NCBI GenBank assembly: GCA_964371615.1
Contig: CAYJMS010000001.1
Coordinates: 744,001-808,000 of the forward strand
Source of the DNA: SpSt-333 sp964371615
Lineage (GTDB): Bacteria > Bacteroidota > Ignavibacteria > UBA10030 > UBA8401
Reading direction: 5' to 3'
Length of the DNA: 64,000 nucleotides
The position numbers and the translations under genes are program-made. The notes under the pieces are model-generated. The model saw only the letters and a list, made by a program, of their open reading frames with translations, was not told the DNA's origin and did not search any database. This document shows positions 44,256-53,267 of this stretch, piece by piece. Within the stretch, counting starts at the first letter, position 1. Every line of letters begins with the position of its first letter.

Positions 44256-44828
44256 ATGTCAATACTACCTATCTATCTTTACGGCAACGAGATCCTGAAA
44301 AAAAAGGCGAAACCGGTCACCGAGATCACCTTCGATGACATCCAGTTGATCAAAAACATGTTCGAAACGATGAGCCAATCCAACGGGATCGGCCTTGCGG
44401 CGAATCAGATCGGTGAATTGAAACAGATCCTCGTGGTGGACATTTCCGAAATGGAAGCGGGAAAAGGGACCAAACCGATCGCGGTCATCAATCCCGAAAT
44501 CATCGACGAGGAAGGGGAATCGGAATACGAGGAAGGTTGCCTGAGTATTCCCGATGTGCGCGAGAAAGTATGGCGGCCGGAGAAGATCAGGTTACGATAT
44601 CACGATATCAACATGGAAGAGCAGGAGATCGAAGCGGACGGTTTGATGGCGCGTGTGTTGCAGCATGAAATAGATCATTTGAACGGCTTTCTTTTCGTTG
44701 ACCATCTCACGTCCACCAAGAAGACATTTCTCCGCCCGAAATTAAAGAAGGTAATGCGGGGTGAAATAGAAACAACATACGATGTTGTTGTTGCCGAAGA
44801 TCCGAAGGCAAAAAAGAAAAAGAAGTAA
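44256..44828 (+). CDS. def: Peptide deformylase
   Basis: 190 residues. The three family motifs are present: GIGLAANQIG (motif 1), EEGCLSIP (motif 2, metal Cys) and QHEIDHLNG (motif 3, HExxH). The C-terminus has a Lys-rich tail (PKAKKKKK). It removes the formyl group from new protein N-termini. Followed 53 bases on by fmt, the classic pairing. Confidence 0.96.
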   Translation: MSILPIYLYGNEILKKKAKPVTEITFDDIQLIKNMFETMSQSNGIGLAANQIGELKQILVVDISEMEAGKGTKPIAVINPEIIDEEGESEYEEGCLSIPDVREKVWRPEKIRLRYHDINMEEQEIEADGLMARVLQHEIDHLNGFLFVDHLTSTKKTFLRPKLKKVMRGEIETTYDVVVAEDPKAKKKKK

Positions 44829-44881
44829 TTCTCACAGTCAACCAATCCGTGCAGACCGTCCGGCAAAAGGAAGAACGCGCA

Positions 44882-45811
44882 ATGAATATCGTTTTCATGG
44901 GTACACCGGAATTTGCCGTTCCAAGCCTTGAAATACTGGTGAACAATGCATTTACTGTTTCGGCTGTCGTCACCGCACCGGACAAGCCGAGAGGACGGGG
45001 ACAGCAGCTCAGTTTTACTCCCGTTAAAGAAGCGGCACTGAAACATCAACTTCCGCTGCTCCAGCCGCAATCACTCAAAGATCCCGATTTTATATCCCGC
45101 CTCACCGAAGTCGCACCTGATCTTATCGTTGTCGTCGCATTCAGAATACTTCCGCGCGAGGTCTATACGATTCCGCGCAATGGATCGTTCAATCTGCATG
45201 CTTCATTGCTGCCGAAATACCGCGGTGCCGCACCGATCAATTGGGCAATTATCAATGGTGAAAAAGAAACCGGTGTGACGACTTTTTTCCTGCAGGATAC
45301 CGTCGATACCGGAAGTATCATTCTTCAAAAGAAAACGCCAATCACCGACGCAATGACAGCGGGGGAACTCTACGACCGGTTGTCGGAGATTGGCGCATCG
45401 ACAGTGCTGGAGACCGTCCGAATGATCGAACAGGGTGAGATAAATCCAAACCGACAGGATGATTCGCTCGCATCACCGGCGCCGAAAATTTTCAAAGAGA
45501 CATGCCGTATCGACTGGAATAGCTCGTCCGAAGAGATCAGAAACTTTGTACGGGGGCTGTCGCCGTATCCTGCTGCATGGACGACGTTGAACGGGAAGGG
45601 AATGAAAATATTCGAGGTGCGGAATACAGAATACAGAATACAGAAGTCGGAATCCGGTGCTTTTACTTCGCACGATGGACGACGTTTGTTCGTTAAAACA
45701 AAAGACGATTGTCTGGAGATTTTCGATCTGCAATTGGAAGGGAAAAAACGGATGCCGGCGGAAGAATTCCTTCGCGGTTATCGTTCATCCGGTCTTGAGC
45801 GGTTCGAGTAA
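44882..45811 (+). CDS. fmt: Methionyl-tRNA formyltransferase
   Basis: 309 residues from the ATG at 44882 (an open extension runs 11 codons upstream without conservation). VFMGTPEFAVPSLE, LLPKYRGAAPINWAIINGEK (with catalytic Asn/His region NLHASLLPKYRGAA), and DTVDTGSIILQKK match Fmt. It formylates initiator Met-tRNA. A 7-bp unit (AATACAG) repeated three times at 45623-45643 adds NTEYRIQ-coding sequence in frame in the C-terminal OB-fold domain. Co-located with def. Confidence 0.94.
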   Translation: MNIVFMGTPEFAVPSLEILVNNAFTVSAVVTAPDKPRGRGQQLSFTPVKEAALKHQLPLLQPQSLKDPDFISRLTEVAPDLIVVVAFRILPREVYTIPRNGSFNLHASLLPKYRGAAPINWAIINGEKETGVTTFFLQDTVDTGSIILQKKTPITDAMTAGELYDRLSEIGASTVLETVRMIEQGEINPNRQDDSLASPAPKIFKETCRIDWNSSSEEIRNFVRGLSPYPAAWTTLNGKGMKIFEVRNTEYRIQKSESGAFTSHDGRRLFVKTKDDCLEIFDLQLEGKKRMPAEEFLRGYRSSGLERFE

Positions 45812-46159
45812 TCACGCACCGGCGCTGTACCGCCGCACATCCACTTTCTCTACTGTCACCATTGCGCCGCATTTTGCATCTTCAATAATAGCATCGACAC
45901 CCGGTAATAATTCTTCGATTTTTTCTTCCGTATCGACGATCTCAATGACTATCGGAAGATCGTCTGACAAGTCGATGAAACTGGTTTTGTGAAGATGACT
46001 GTGGGCACCGTATCCTTCGATGCCGCGCAGCACTGTGGCTCCCGCAATCCCTTTTTCCCGCGCATAAAAAACGATCTCTTCAAAAAGCGGTTTCCCGTTG
46101 TGCCGGTCGTTCTCACCGATAAAGATGCGCAGTAATTTACCCGTTCCGGTCAGTCTCAT
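45812..46159 (-). CDS. DUF190 family protein
   Basis: 115 residues. LLRIFIGENDRHNGKPLFEE and the basic/Gly segment GIAGATVLRGIEGYGAHSHLH are the DUF190 signature, a PII-like fold. It is encoded just downstream of crcB (8 bases), the pairing commonly seen for fluoride or potassium-type ion operons, so it probably modulates the fluoride channel (inference). Its stop abuts the convergent fmt stop. Confidence 0.85.
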   Translation of the reverse strand: MRLTGTGKLLRIFIGENDRHNGKPLFEEIVFYAREKGIAGATVLRGIEGYGAHSHLHKTSFIDLSDDLPIVIEIVDTEEKIEELLPGVDAIIEDAKCGAMVTVEKVDVRRYSAGA

Positions 46160-46167
46160 GGATTACC

Positions 46168-46545
46168 TCACAGAATATTTTTTCCGATCATGTATCCGCA
46201 CCAGGTTGATGCGAGACAGCCTGTGACATTATAAAAAATGTTAAACAACGATGCGGTGATGCTCCCCATGCGCATCAATTCAATTGTTTCATAGCTGAAA
46301 GACGAGAAAGTCGTAAATCCGCCAAGAAGGCCTATCACCAACAGATACCGGTAATTGGGGGAGGTGACAAGTCTTTCCTGCATGACGGACATCATCAGTC
46401 CGATCAAAAAACAGCCGATGATGTTGACGGCGAGCGTGCCGTACGGGAAAGACTCTCCTGCAGAATGATACACCAAACGGGACAAAACATACCGGGAAAT
46501 GCTCCCGATAGCGCCACCTAAACCGATAAGTAAATACTTTTCCAT
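46168..46545 (-). CDS. crcB: Fluoride ion channel CrcB/Fluc
   Basis: 125 residues from the ATG at 46545, four membrane helices. GGAIGSISRYVLSRLVY at the N-terminus, FPYGTLAVNIIGCFLIG and GLLGGFTTFSSFSYE are the Fluc motifs, with the polar Phe/Thr track. It exports fluoride as a dual-topology dimer. Only one copy is needed. Upstream, 100 bases separate it from divergent parA; I see no fluoride riboswitch there. Confidence 0.93.
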   Translation of the reverse strand: MEKYLLIGLGGAIGSISRYVLSRLVYHSAGESFPYGTLAVNIIGCFLIGLMMSVMQERLVTSPNYRYLLVIGLLGGFTTFSSFSYETIELMRMGSITASLFNIFYNVTGCLASTWCGYMIGKNIL

Positions 46546-46645
46546 AAATGATTGTCGCGTATGACTTCCGATTGCATCCCGAAATGAAATCAAGTATATT
46601 GTCCAAAGTTAACAGAAATTCCAGAGGGTTCAAATAATTATTTCG

Positions 46646-47446
46646 ATGGGCAAAGTCATCTCCATAGCAAACCAAAAGGGGGGAGTGGGAAAAACCACCA
46701 CTGCCGTCAATCTGGCTGCATCCCTCGCCGCATCGGAACGGGAAACACTGCTGATCGACATCGATCCGCAATCCAACGCCACCAGCGGTGTCGGAGTTGA
46801 CAGCCGGCCGCTCGATAAAACAACGTATGAGGTAATGTTCGGAAGTCTCTCCGCCGAAGAAGCGATACTAAAAACCGGTATGCCGTATTTATCCCTGCTT
46901 CCGTCGCATATTAACATGGTCGGCCTCGAAGTGGAACTTGTGGAAGAGGCGAACAGGGAGAGCAAACTGCGGGATGCGCTTGCCGACGTCCGGAAGAAAT
47001 ACGAATACATTATAATAGACTGCCCGCCGTCATTGAGTCTCATAACATTGAATGCGCTAACGGCTTCCGATTCTGTCCTCATCCCTGTCCAATGCGAATA
47101 TTATGCGCTCGAAGGGCTCGGACAACTCCTCAATACGATTACGATGGTGAAGAAATCGCTCAATCCCGGCCTGGATATCGAAGGAGTGTTGATGACCATG
47201 TTCGATTCGCGGTTGCGGCTGTCGAATCAGATCGTCGACGAAGTGAAAAAATATTTCGGAGAGAAGGTGTTTTCGGTGATTGTCACGCGAAACGTGCGAT
47301 TGAGCGAAGCGCCGAGTTTTGGCAAACCAATCCTGTTATACGACGCAGTCTCATCCGGAAGCAAAAACTATATGGACCTTGCCAAGGAGGTCCTCAAAAA
47401 TAATCAGAACCGGCACGGTGCTCAACGCACCGCCGCATCGGCGTAG
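46646..47446 (+). CDS. parA: Chromosome-partitioning ATPase ParA/Soj
   Basis: 266 residues. Deviant Walker A NQKGGVGKTTTAVNLAASL, A' region IDIDPQSNATSG and Walker B YIIIDCPPSLSLITLNAL. It moves ParB-bound origin DNA by ATP-dependent dimerisation on the nucleoid. There is no N-terminal HTH, so it is the chromosomal type. parB follows after 24 bases. parS sites were not found by eye. Confidence 0.95.
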   Translation: MGKVISIANQKGGVGKTTTAVNLAASLAASERETLLIDIDPQSNATSGVGVDSRPLDKTTYEVMFGSLSAEEAILKTGMPYLSLLPSHINMVGLEVELVEEANRESKLRDALADVRKKYEYIIIDCPPSLSLITLNALTASDSVLIPVQCEYYALEGLGQLLNTITMVKKSLNPGLDIEGVLMTMFDSRLRLSNQIVDEVKKYFGEKVFSVIVTRNVRLSEAPSFGKPILLYDAVSSGSKNYMDLAKEVLKNNQNRHGAQRTAASA

Positions 47447-47470
47447 CACAGTTTTGCAGCGAGAATACAC

Positions 47471-48391
47471 ATGACAGATCCACGACATAAATCGGTTTTG
47501 GGAAAAGGATTAAGCGCGCTCATCCCGCGCATTCCCGAACGGAACGAACCGGTCGCACCGCAATCCCTTCCGAAAGATTCCGGCCAGACCAATTCGATCA
47601 TCGAGATCGAGATCGCGCGAGTCTCTCCGAATCCGTTTCAGCCGCGGCAGGATTTCGACCAGCAGACGCTCGACGAACTGAAGCAATCGATCAAACAGAA
47701 CGGCATCATACAGCCGGTGACCGTACGGCGAATGTCCGGCGGAAATTTTGAACTGATTTCCGGCGAACGGCGTGTGCGAGCTTCGCAGGAACTGGGATTG
47801 AAGACGATCCCTGCGTATGTGATGAAAGTGGACAGCGATACGGAAATGCTCGAACTCGGATTGATCGAGAACCTGCAGCGTGAGGATCTCAATCCGATAG
47901 AAATTTCCCACTCCTTTAAACGATTGATCGACGAATGCCAGTTGACGCAGGATCAGGTAGCGGAAAAAGTGGGGAAGGAACGTTCGACCATCACCAACTT
48001 TTTACGGTTACTCAAACTTCCGGTGACAATACAAAACGGCGTCCGTGACAATAAGATCTCTATGGGCCATGCACGCGCGTTGCTTTCCGCCGGCGATGAA
48101 AAGACGCAATTAAAATTGTACAATAAGATTATGGCCGACGGCTGGTCGGTCCGTAAAATTGAAGATGTGGTAAAGGGAAAAGAAGGCCACAAGAGCAGCC
48201 GTCCCGGCAATTCGTCAAAACCGGTATCACGCGGCGACAGCGCGTTTCAGCAAATTGAAACCAGGTTGCAGCACCGTCTCGGCACGAAAGTCTCAATCCG
48301 AAAGAATTCCACCGGCGGAGGAGAAGTTGTGGTGGAATATTATAATCCCGATGATCTCGAAAGGATTATCGATCTACTCGAAGGACAATAA
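47471..48391 (+). CDS. parB: Chromosome-partitioning protein ParB/Spo0J
   Basis: 306 residues. N-terminal linker LGKGLSALIPRIPE that contacts ParA, CTPase ParB/Srx domain with GERRVRASQELGL and IENLQREDLNPIE, HTH DQVAEKVGKERSTITNFLRL, and a C-terminal dimerisation helix. It binds parS and loads as a clamp near the origin. It ends 1 base before the RidA ATG. Confidence 0.95.
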   Translation: MTDPRHKSVLGKGLSALIPRIPERNEPVAPQSLPKDSGQTNSIIEIEIARVSPNPFQPRQDFDQQTLDELKQSIKQNGIIQPVTVRRMSGGNFELISGERRVRASQELGLKTIPAYVMKVDSDTEMLELGLIENLQREDLNPIEISHSFKRLIDECQLTQDQVAEKVGKERSTITNFLRLLKLPVTIQNGVRDNKISMGHARALLSAGDEKTQLKLYNKIMADGWSVRKIEDVVKGKEGHKSSRPGNSSKPVSRGDSAFQQIETRLQHRLGTKVSIRKNSTGGGEVVVEYYNPDDLERIIDLLEGQ

Positions 48392-48392
48392 C

Positions 48393-48776
48393 ATGAAAAC
48401 AGTCATCAAAACAGACAAAGCCCCGCTGCCGATCGGCCCGTACAATCAGGCGATTGCCGTGCAGGGACAACTGCTCTTTACGGCCGGACAGATCGCTCTC
48501 GATCCGAAGAGCGGTGCGATGGTCGGTACCACGATTCAGGAACAAACGAAGCAGGTGTGCGAAAATCTCAAAGCGATTCTTCTCTCCTCACACACCGATT
48601 TCAAACATGCAGTCAAAACAACCGTGTTTCTGAAAAACTTCAACGATTTTACCGCAATGAACGAAGTGTATGGTCAGTATTTCGGCGAAGCGTCCCCCGC
48701 CCGGTCGACAGTCGAAGTTGTTCGGCTTCCAAAGGACGCATTGGTCGAAATTGAAGTGGTGGCGCTCGTCGTCTGA
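48393..48776 (+). CDS. RidA family enamine/imine deaminase
   Basis: 127 residues from the ATG at 48393; the frame is open upstream through parB. Family motifs: APLPIGPYNQAI, LLFTAGQIALDPKSG, VGKTTVFLKN-like (VKTTVFLKNFNDFTAMN), and EASPARSTVEVVRLPKDALVEIE with the substrate-binding Arg. It hydrolyses reactive enamines from PLP enzymes. Its TGA overlaps the next ATG (TGATG). Confidence 0.93.
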   Translation: MKTVIKTDKAPLPIGPYNQAIAVQGQLLFTAGQIALDPKSGAMVGTTIQEQTKQVCENLKAILLSSHTDFKHAVKTTVFLKNFNDFTAMNEVYGQYFGEASPARSTVEVVRLPKDALVEIEVVALVV

Positions 48777-49360
48777 TGCGAATTTCCGGGATGGTGATAT
48801 TGACGTTGGTGTGCGGGACCGCTCTCTGCGCGCAAATCGTGCAGAGGTACGAACAGCCGATTCCGACCCCTCTTTTTTTTATTGCTTCTCAAGACACTTT
48901 TCTCAACCTTAATGAGGATTCACTCATTGCCGCATCACTTTCCCCCGTCGATACGACAATCCGTGAAGGGAAATCGACAACCATCGCCATGCTCGCGTCT
49001 ATGATCGCTCCCGGAACCGGACAGATCTATAACGAATCGTACTGGAAAGCTCCCGTCGTGTGGGGAGTCGGGTATTACTTCTATTCGGTGTACCAAAACC
49101 AGGATGACCTGTACCGGAAATACCGCTCTCAATACGATACAACGATAACGACGGCAAACCCTCTGGGTGATACACAGTTGAGAAACTTGCGCGATTTTCA
49201 TAAGGGGCAACGGAACAATTTTGGTTGGTATATTGCCATTGCCTACATCTTGAATATTGTGGATGCGTATGTCGATGCCGCCCTTTTTAATTTTGAAGTG
49301 AGTCCCAACTTGCAAGGCACTAACCAATGGAGAGTCCGGATGAGAATCCCGCTGCGCTGA
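48776..49360 (+). CDS. DUF5683-domain exported protein
   Basis: 194 residues. Signal peptide (ISGMVILTLVCGTALCAQ). The mature core has AMLASMIAPGTGQIYNESYW, VVWGVGYYFYSVYQNQ and WYIAIAYILNIVDAYVDAAL, with two hydrophobic segments, the DUF5683 pattern widespread in Bacteroidota. The function is unknown. It starts within the stop of RidA. Confidence 0.85.
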   Translation: MRISGMVILTLVCGTALCAQIVQRYEQPIPTPLFFIASQDTFLNLNEDSLIAASLSPVDTTIREGKSTTIAMLASMIAPGTGQIYNESYWKAPVVWGVGYYFYSVYQNQDDLYRKYRSQYDTTITTANPLGDTQLRNLRDFHKGQRNNFGWYIAIAYILNIVDAYVDAALFNFEVSPNLQGTNQWRVRMRIPLR

Positions 49361-49491
49361 AAATTCTGTCATGACATATCTGCTCATCATATCATCTCCC
49401 GGCTCTTCTTTCGATACGACCACAGTACTGCCCGCAACATTTTTTCCGATACAACCAATCAACGAACATCTATCTTGAAACGAGGTGACCC

Positions 49492-51750
49492 ATGAAAATA
49501 CGACCTGAAGATGCGTTGGACTATCACAGTTCCGGACGCAAAGGAAAGATTGAAATTACTCTTACCAAACCGTGCGCCACGCAGCGCGACCTGTCGCTGG
49601 CATATACGCCCGGCGTGGCAGTGCCGTGCCTGGCAATCGAAAAGAACGTTGAAGATGTGTACAAATATACCGCCAAAGGGAATCTGGTTGCGGTGATATC
49701 CAACGGCACGGCGGTGCTCGGTCTCGGCGACATCGGGCCGGAAGCCGGCAAACCGGTGATGGAAGGAAAAGGATTGTTGTTCAAGAAGTTTGCCGATATC
49801 GATGTATTCGACATCGAAATCCGCGGCAAGGATCCGAAGGATATCATCAAATGCGTGCAGATGCTCGAGCCGACGTTCGGCGGCATCAATCTCGAAGACA
49901 TTAAAGCGCCGGAGTGTTTTGACATCGAGCAGGAATTGCGGAAGACGATGAATATTCCCGTTTTCCATGACGATCAACACGGCACGGCGATCATTTCCGC
50001 GGCGGGTTTGTTAAACGCTCTCGAATTGGTCGGCAAAGATATTTCAAAGATTAAAGTGGTGTACAACGGAGCCGGGGCTTCGGCAATGGCATGCTGCAAT
50101 TTGCATATGCTGCTGGGCGTTAAAAAAGAGAACGTTCTTATGTGCGATAGCAAAGGCGTTCTATATAAAGGACGCACCAATGCGATGAACAAATACAAAG
50201 AAGATTTTGTCGCCGATACAAAAGCCCGCACTCTTGCCGATGCGTTGAACGGAGCCGATGTGCTGTTCGGTTTGTCGGTGAAAGACAGCGTTTCCAAAGA
50301 GATGGTGAAGACGATGGCGCCGGATGCAATCATATTCGCCATGGCAAATCCCGATCCTGAGATCACTCCCGAAGACGTCTTTTCCGTCCGCAACGATGTA
50401 ATCATGGCGACCGGCCGTTCGGATTACCCCAACCAGGTCAATAACGTTCTCGGATTCCCATTTATCTTCCGCGGCGCGCTGGATGTCCGCGCAACCACGA
50501 TTAATGAAGAAATGAAACTAGCCGCGGCACGCGCTCTCGCAAATCTCGCCAAGGAAGATGTCCCTGATTCCGTCATCAAAGCGTACGGCGGCGAGCCGAT
50601 CCGTTTCGGCAAGGAATATATAATACCGAAACCGCTCGATCCGCGCGTGCTCACCTGGGTCGCTCCGGCAGTGGCAAAAGCAGCGGTGGAGACCGGCGTG
50701 GCAAAACAGCCGATCACCGATTGGGATAAGTATGCTGACCAATTGGAAGAACGTCTCGGCCGTTCGAAACAATTCATGAATTTCATCATCCACAAAGCGC
50801 AGCAGAAACCGCGGCGGATCGTATTTCCGGAAGGGGATGAGGTGAAGATCCTCCGTGCCGCCCAGATTCTGGTCGACGAAAAAATGGCAAAACCGATCCT
50901 CATCGGTGCAAAGGAGAAGATCAACAAGCTGATTGCCGAAAATCACCTCGAATTCGAGAATGAAGTGGAGATCATCGATCCGAAGACATTTCACGACCAT
51001 AAGAAGTTTGCCGACGAGTATTACCGCATACGCCAGCGCAAAGGCGTCACGCCGTTCTACGCGGAAAAGACGATGAATCTCCGGTTTTATTTCTCGATGA
51101 TGATGGTTCGTCTCGGATATGCGGACGGTGTCATCGGCGGATTGACCACATCGTATCCCGATACGATCAGGCCGGCACTGCAGGTCATCGGCATGAAACA
51201 CGGAGTGAAAAGCGTCGCGGGGATGTATGCCGTCATAGCAAAAAAGGGAACCTACTTCTTCTCCGACACGACGGTAAACATCGATCCCGATGCCGAGATG
51301 CTTGCCGAAATCGCGTTGCAATCAGCCGAAACAGTCCGGAAGTTCGGGATCGATCCGAAGGTCGCAATGCTCTCGTTCAGCAATTTCGGTTCCACCAAAC
51401 ATCCGCAGTCGGATAAGGTCCGGATTGCAACGGAGCTGGTCAAAAAACGGAATCCTGAATTGGTCATCGACGGAGAAATGCAGGCCGATACCGCCGTTAC
51501 AACGGAAATACTGGAGAAAGAATTTCCGTTCAGTTCGCTGAAACAGAGCGCCAATGTGCTCGTGTTTCCCGATCTCAACGCTGCCAATGTTGCGTATAAA
51601 TTGATGGGGAAGATCGGCGAAGCGGAAATTATCGGACCGATACTGATGGGAATGGCAAAGCCGGTGCATGTTCTTCAGCAGGGGGCGGAAGTGACCGATA
51701 TTGTCAATATGACCGCCATCTGTGCTGTCGAAGCGATGGAAGGGAAGTAG
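49492..51750 (+). CDS. maeB: NADP-dependent malic enzyme with phosphotransacetylase-like domain
   Basis: 752 residues. The N-terminal malic-enzyme domain (1-430) holds DLSLAYTPGVAVPCL, VFHDDQHGTAI and VVYNGAGASAMACC; the C-terminal 320 residues are a phosphate-acetyltransferase domain (FPEGDEVKILRAAQILVDE, GGLTTSYPDTIRPALQVIG). This is the MaeB architecture, where the PTA-like part regulates rather than catalyses. It makes pyruvate, NADPH and CO2 from malate. Single gene with its own terminator at 51781-51815. Confidence 0.95.
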   Translation: MKIRPEDALDYHSSGRKGKIEITLTKPCATQRDLSLAYTPGVAVPCLAIEKNVEDVYKYTAKGNLVAVISNGTAVLGLGDIGPEAGKPVMEGKGLLFKKFADIDVFDIEIRGKDPKDIIKCVQMLEPTFGGINLEDIKAPECFDIEQELRKTMNIPVFHDDQHGTAIISAAGLLNALELVGKDISKIKVVYNGAGASAMACCNLHMLLGVKKENVLMCDSKGVLYKGRTNAMNKYKEDFVADTKARTLADALNGADVLFGLSVKDSVSKEMVKTMAPDAIIFAMANPDPEITPEDVFSVRNDVIMATGRSDYPNQVNNVLGFPFIFRGALDVRATTINEEMKLAAARALANLAKEDVPDSVIKAYGGEPIRFGKEYIIPKPLDPRVLTWVAPAVAKAAVETGVAKQPITDWDKYADQLEERLGRSKQFMNFIIHKAQQKPRRIVFPEGDEVKILRAAQILVDEKMAKPILIGAKEKINKLIAENHLEFENEVEIIDPKTFHDHKKFADEYYRIRQRKGVTPFYAEKTMNLRFYFSMMMVRLGYADGVIGGLTTSYPDTIRPALQVIGMKHGVKSVAGMYAVIAKKGTYFFSDTTVNIDPDAEMLAEIALQSAETVRKFGIDPKVAMLSFSNFGSTKHPQSDKVRIATELVKKRNPELVIDGEMQADTAVTTEILEKEFPFSSLKQSANVLVFPDLNAANVAYKLMGKIGEAEIIGPILMGMAKPVHVLQQGAEVTDIVNMTAICAVEAMEGK

Positions 51751-51780
51751 TTCGACTCGGCAGTGTACGAAGAAAAAACA

Positions 51781-51815
51781 AAGCAGGTCGGATCCATGAT
51801 TCGACCTGCTTTTTT
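51781..51815 (+). terminator. Intrinsic terminator after maeB
   Basis: AAGCAGGTCG / CGACCTGCTT, 10-bp perfect arms and an 11-base loop, then TTTTTC. Confidence 0.9.
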
Positions 51816-51952
51816 CTGTCAGAAAAGAGAAAAACATTGCTTATTATAGACAGCCGATAATACAAACGTCTTTTCGTACTGTTGGCTGCACTAAACTTGG
51901 TCCCTGTTTTCAGTGTCAAACGTGCACGAATCACAAAAAGTGGAAATAACGA

Positions 51953-53251
51953 ATGCGAAAAATCATCATCATTAGTTTCATTATCGTACTTGCAACAGCC
52001 GGCGGGTGGTATTATTGGTCGTCGGACAGCAGTTCGGAAAAGATAGAATACCGAATCGAAAAAGTAACGAAAGGAGAGATCCAGGTCGTCGTGACTGCGA
52101 CCGGCACGCTGAGTGCCGTGACGACTGTGCAGGTCGGATCGCAGGTATCCGGAATTCTCTCAAAGATCAATGCGGACTTTAACGACAAAGTGACGAAAGG
52201 CATGATCGTTGCGCAGATCGATCCGACATTTCTGGAAGCAAGTGTCCGCGACGCCGAAGCAAGCCTGCAGCGTGCACGGGCGCAGTTGAACAAGAGCAAG
52301 CGAAGCTTTGACCGGATCAAGACATTAATGAAAAAAGATCTCGCCTCCGAAGCGGACTATGATGCCGCAGTCACCGAGTATGAATCTTCGCAGGCGAGTT
52401 ACAAACAAACCGAAGCGCAGCTGGAACGTGCGAAGATCAATCTCCGCTATGCCACGATAAAATCTCCGATCGACGGCGTGGTGATTTCCCGCGCGGTGGA
52501 TGTCGGTCAGACCGTTGCCGCAAGTCTATCTGCTCCGACGCTTTTCACCATCGCCAACGATCTTACCAAGATGCAGGTGCAGACCAGCGTGGATGAGGCG
52601 GATATCGGCAAGGTTCAAAAGAATCAGGAAGTGACGTTCACCGTCGACGCCTATCCCGATCAGACATTTAAAGGAACGGTCCGTCAGGTCCGCCTGTCGC
52701 CGAAAGTTGAGCAAAACGTTGTCAACTACACCGTCATCATCGATGTTCCGAACGATGAAATGAAGTTGATGCCCGGTATGACCGCCACGGTGACAATCAT
52801 GATCAGCAAAAAAGAAAATATTGTAAAAGTACCGACACTTGCCTTGCGGTTCAATCCGCCGGAAGGTGAGATCGATACGGTTCGAAACGAATCCGCACCG
52901 CAGGAAGGGCGGGATTCCGTCCGGACAGAACGATGGAGAGGAATGCGTGATGGGTCGGGAATGGGAATGGGACAGGGGATGAGCAACGGTAATTTCAATC
53001 CGCAGGAATTTCAGCGCCGTATGGCAGCCCGCGGCGGCGGACGGATCTGGATCATGAACGAGCGGAAGAAACTGGAAACGGTGATGGTGCGTACGGGACT
53101 CAGCGACGGAACATATACCGAAATCGTCCGCGGCAAAATTGAGGAGGGACAGGAAATTGTCATCGGCATCGTGACGCAGAAATCGAACTCCACTCCGACA
53201 ACATCGCCGTTCAATCAGCAGCGCACCGGCGGCGTGCCGCGCAGAATGTAA
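51953..53251 (+). CDS. MacA-like periplasmic adaptor (HlyD family)
   Basis: 432 residues. One N-terminal membrane anchor (RKIIIISFIIVLATAGGWYYW). Lipoyl halves TVQVGSQVSGILSKINADF and ATIKSPIDGVVISRAVD bracket a coiled-coil hairpin (residues 90-160). The C-terminal domain includes a Met/Gly-rich segment GMGMGQGMSNG at about 345. It links an inner-membrane transporter to an outer-membrane TolC-like channel; a MacB-type permease follows 16 bases on. Confidence 0.88.
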   Translation: MRKIIIISFIIVLATAGGWYYWSSDSSSEKIEYRIEKVTKGEIQVVVTATGTLSAVTTVQVGSQVSGILSKINADFNDKVTKGMIVAQIDPTFLEASVRDAEASLQRARAQLNKSKRSFDRIKTLMKKDLASEADYDAAVTEYESSQASYKQTEAQLERAKINLRYATIKSPIDGVVISRAVDVGQTVAASLSAPTLFTIANDLTKMQVQTSVDEADIGKVQKNQEVTFTVDAYPDQTFKGTVRQVRLSPKVEQNVVNYTVIIDVPNDEMKLMPGMTATVTIMISKKENIVKVPTLALRFNPPEGEIDTVRNESAPQEGRDSVRTERWRGMRDGSGMGMGQGMSNGNFNPQEFQRRMAARGGGRIWIMNERKKLETVMVRTGLSDGTYTEIVRGKIEEGQEIVIGIVTQKSNSTPTTSPFNQQRTGGVPRRM

Positions 53252-53267
53252 GGGGATAAGAATATCT

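Noticed and set aside
46546..46645. Fluoride riboswitch upstream of crcB
   Set aside because: Read on the minus strand, the 100 bases lack the conserved pseudoknot segments of crcB-motif RNA.
46600..48400. parS site near parAB
   Set aside because: I did not find a TGTTTCACGTGAAACA-like palindrome by eye in the neighbourhood.
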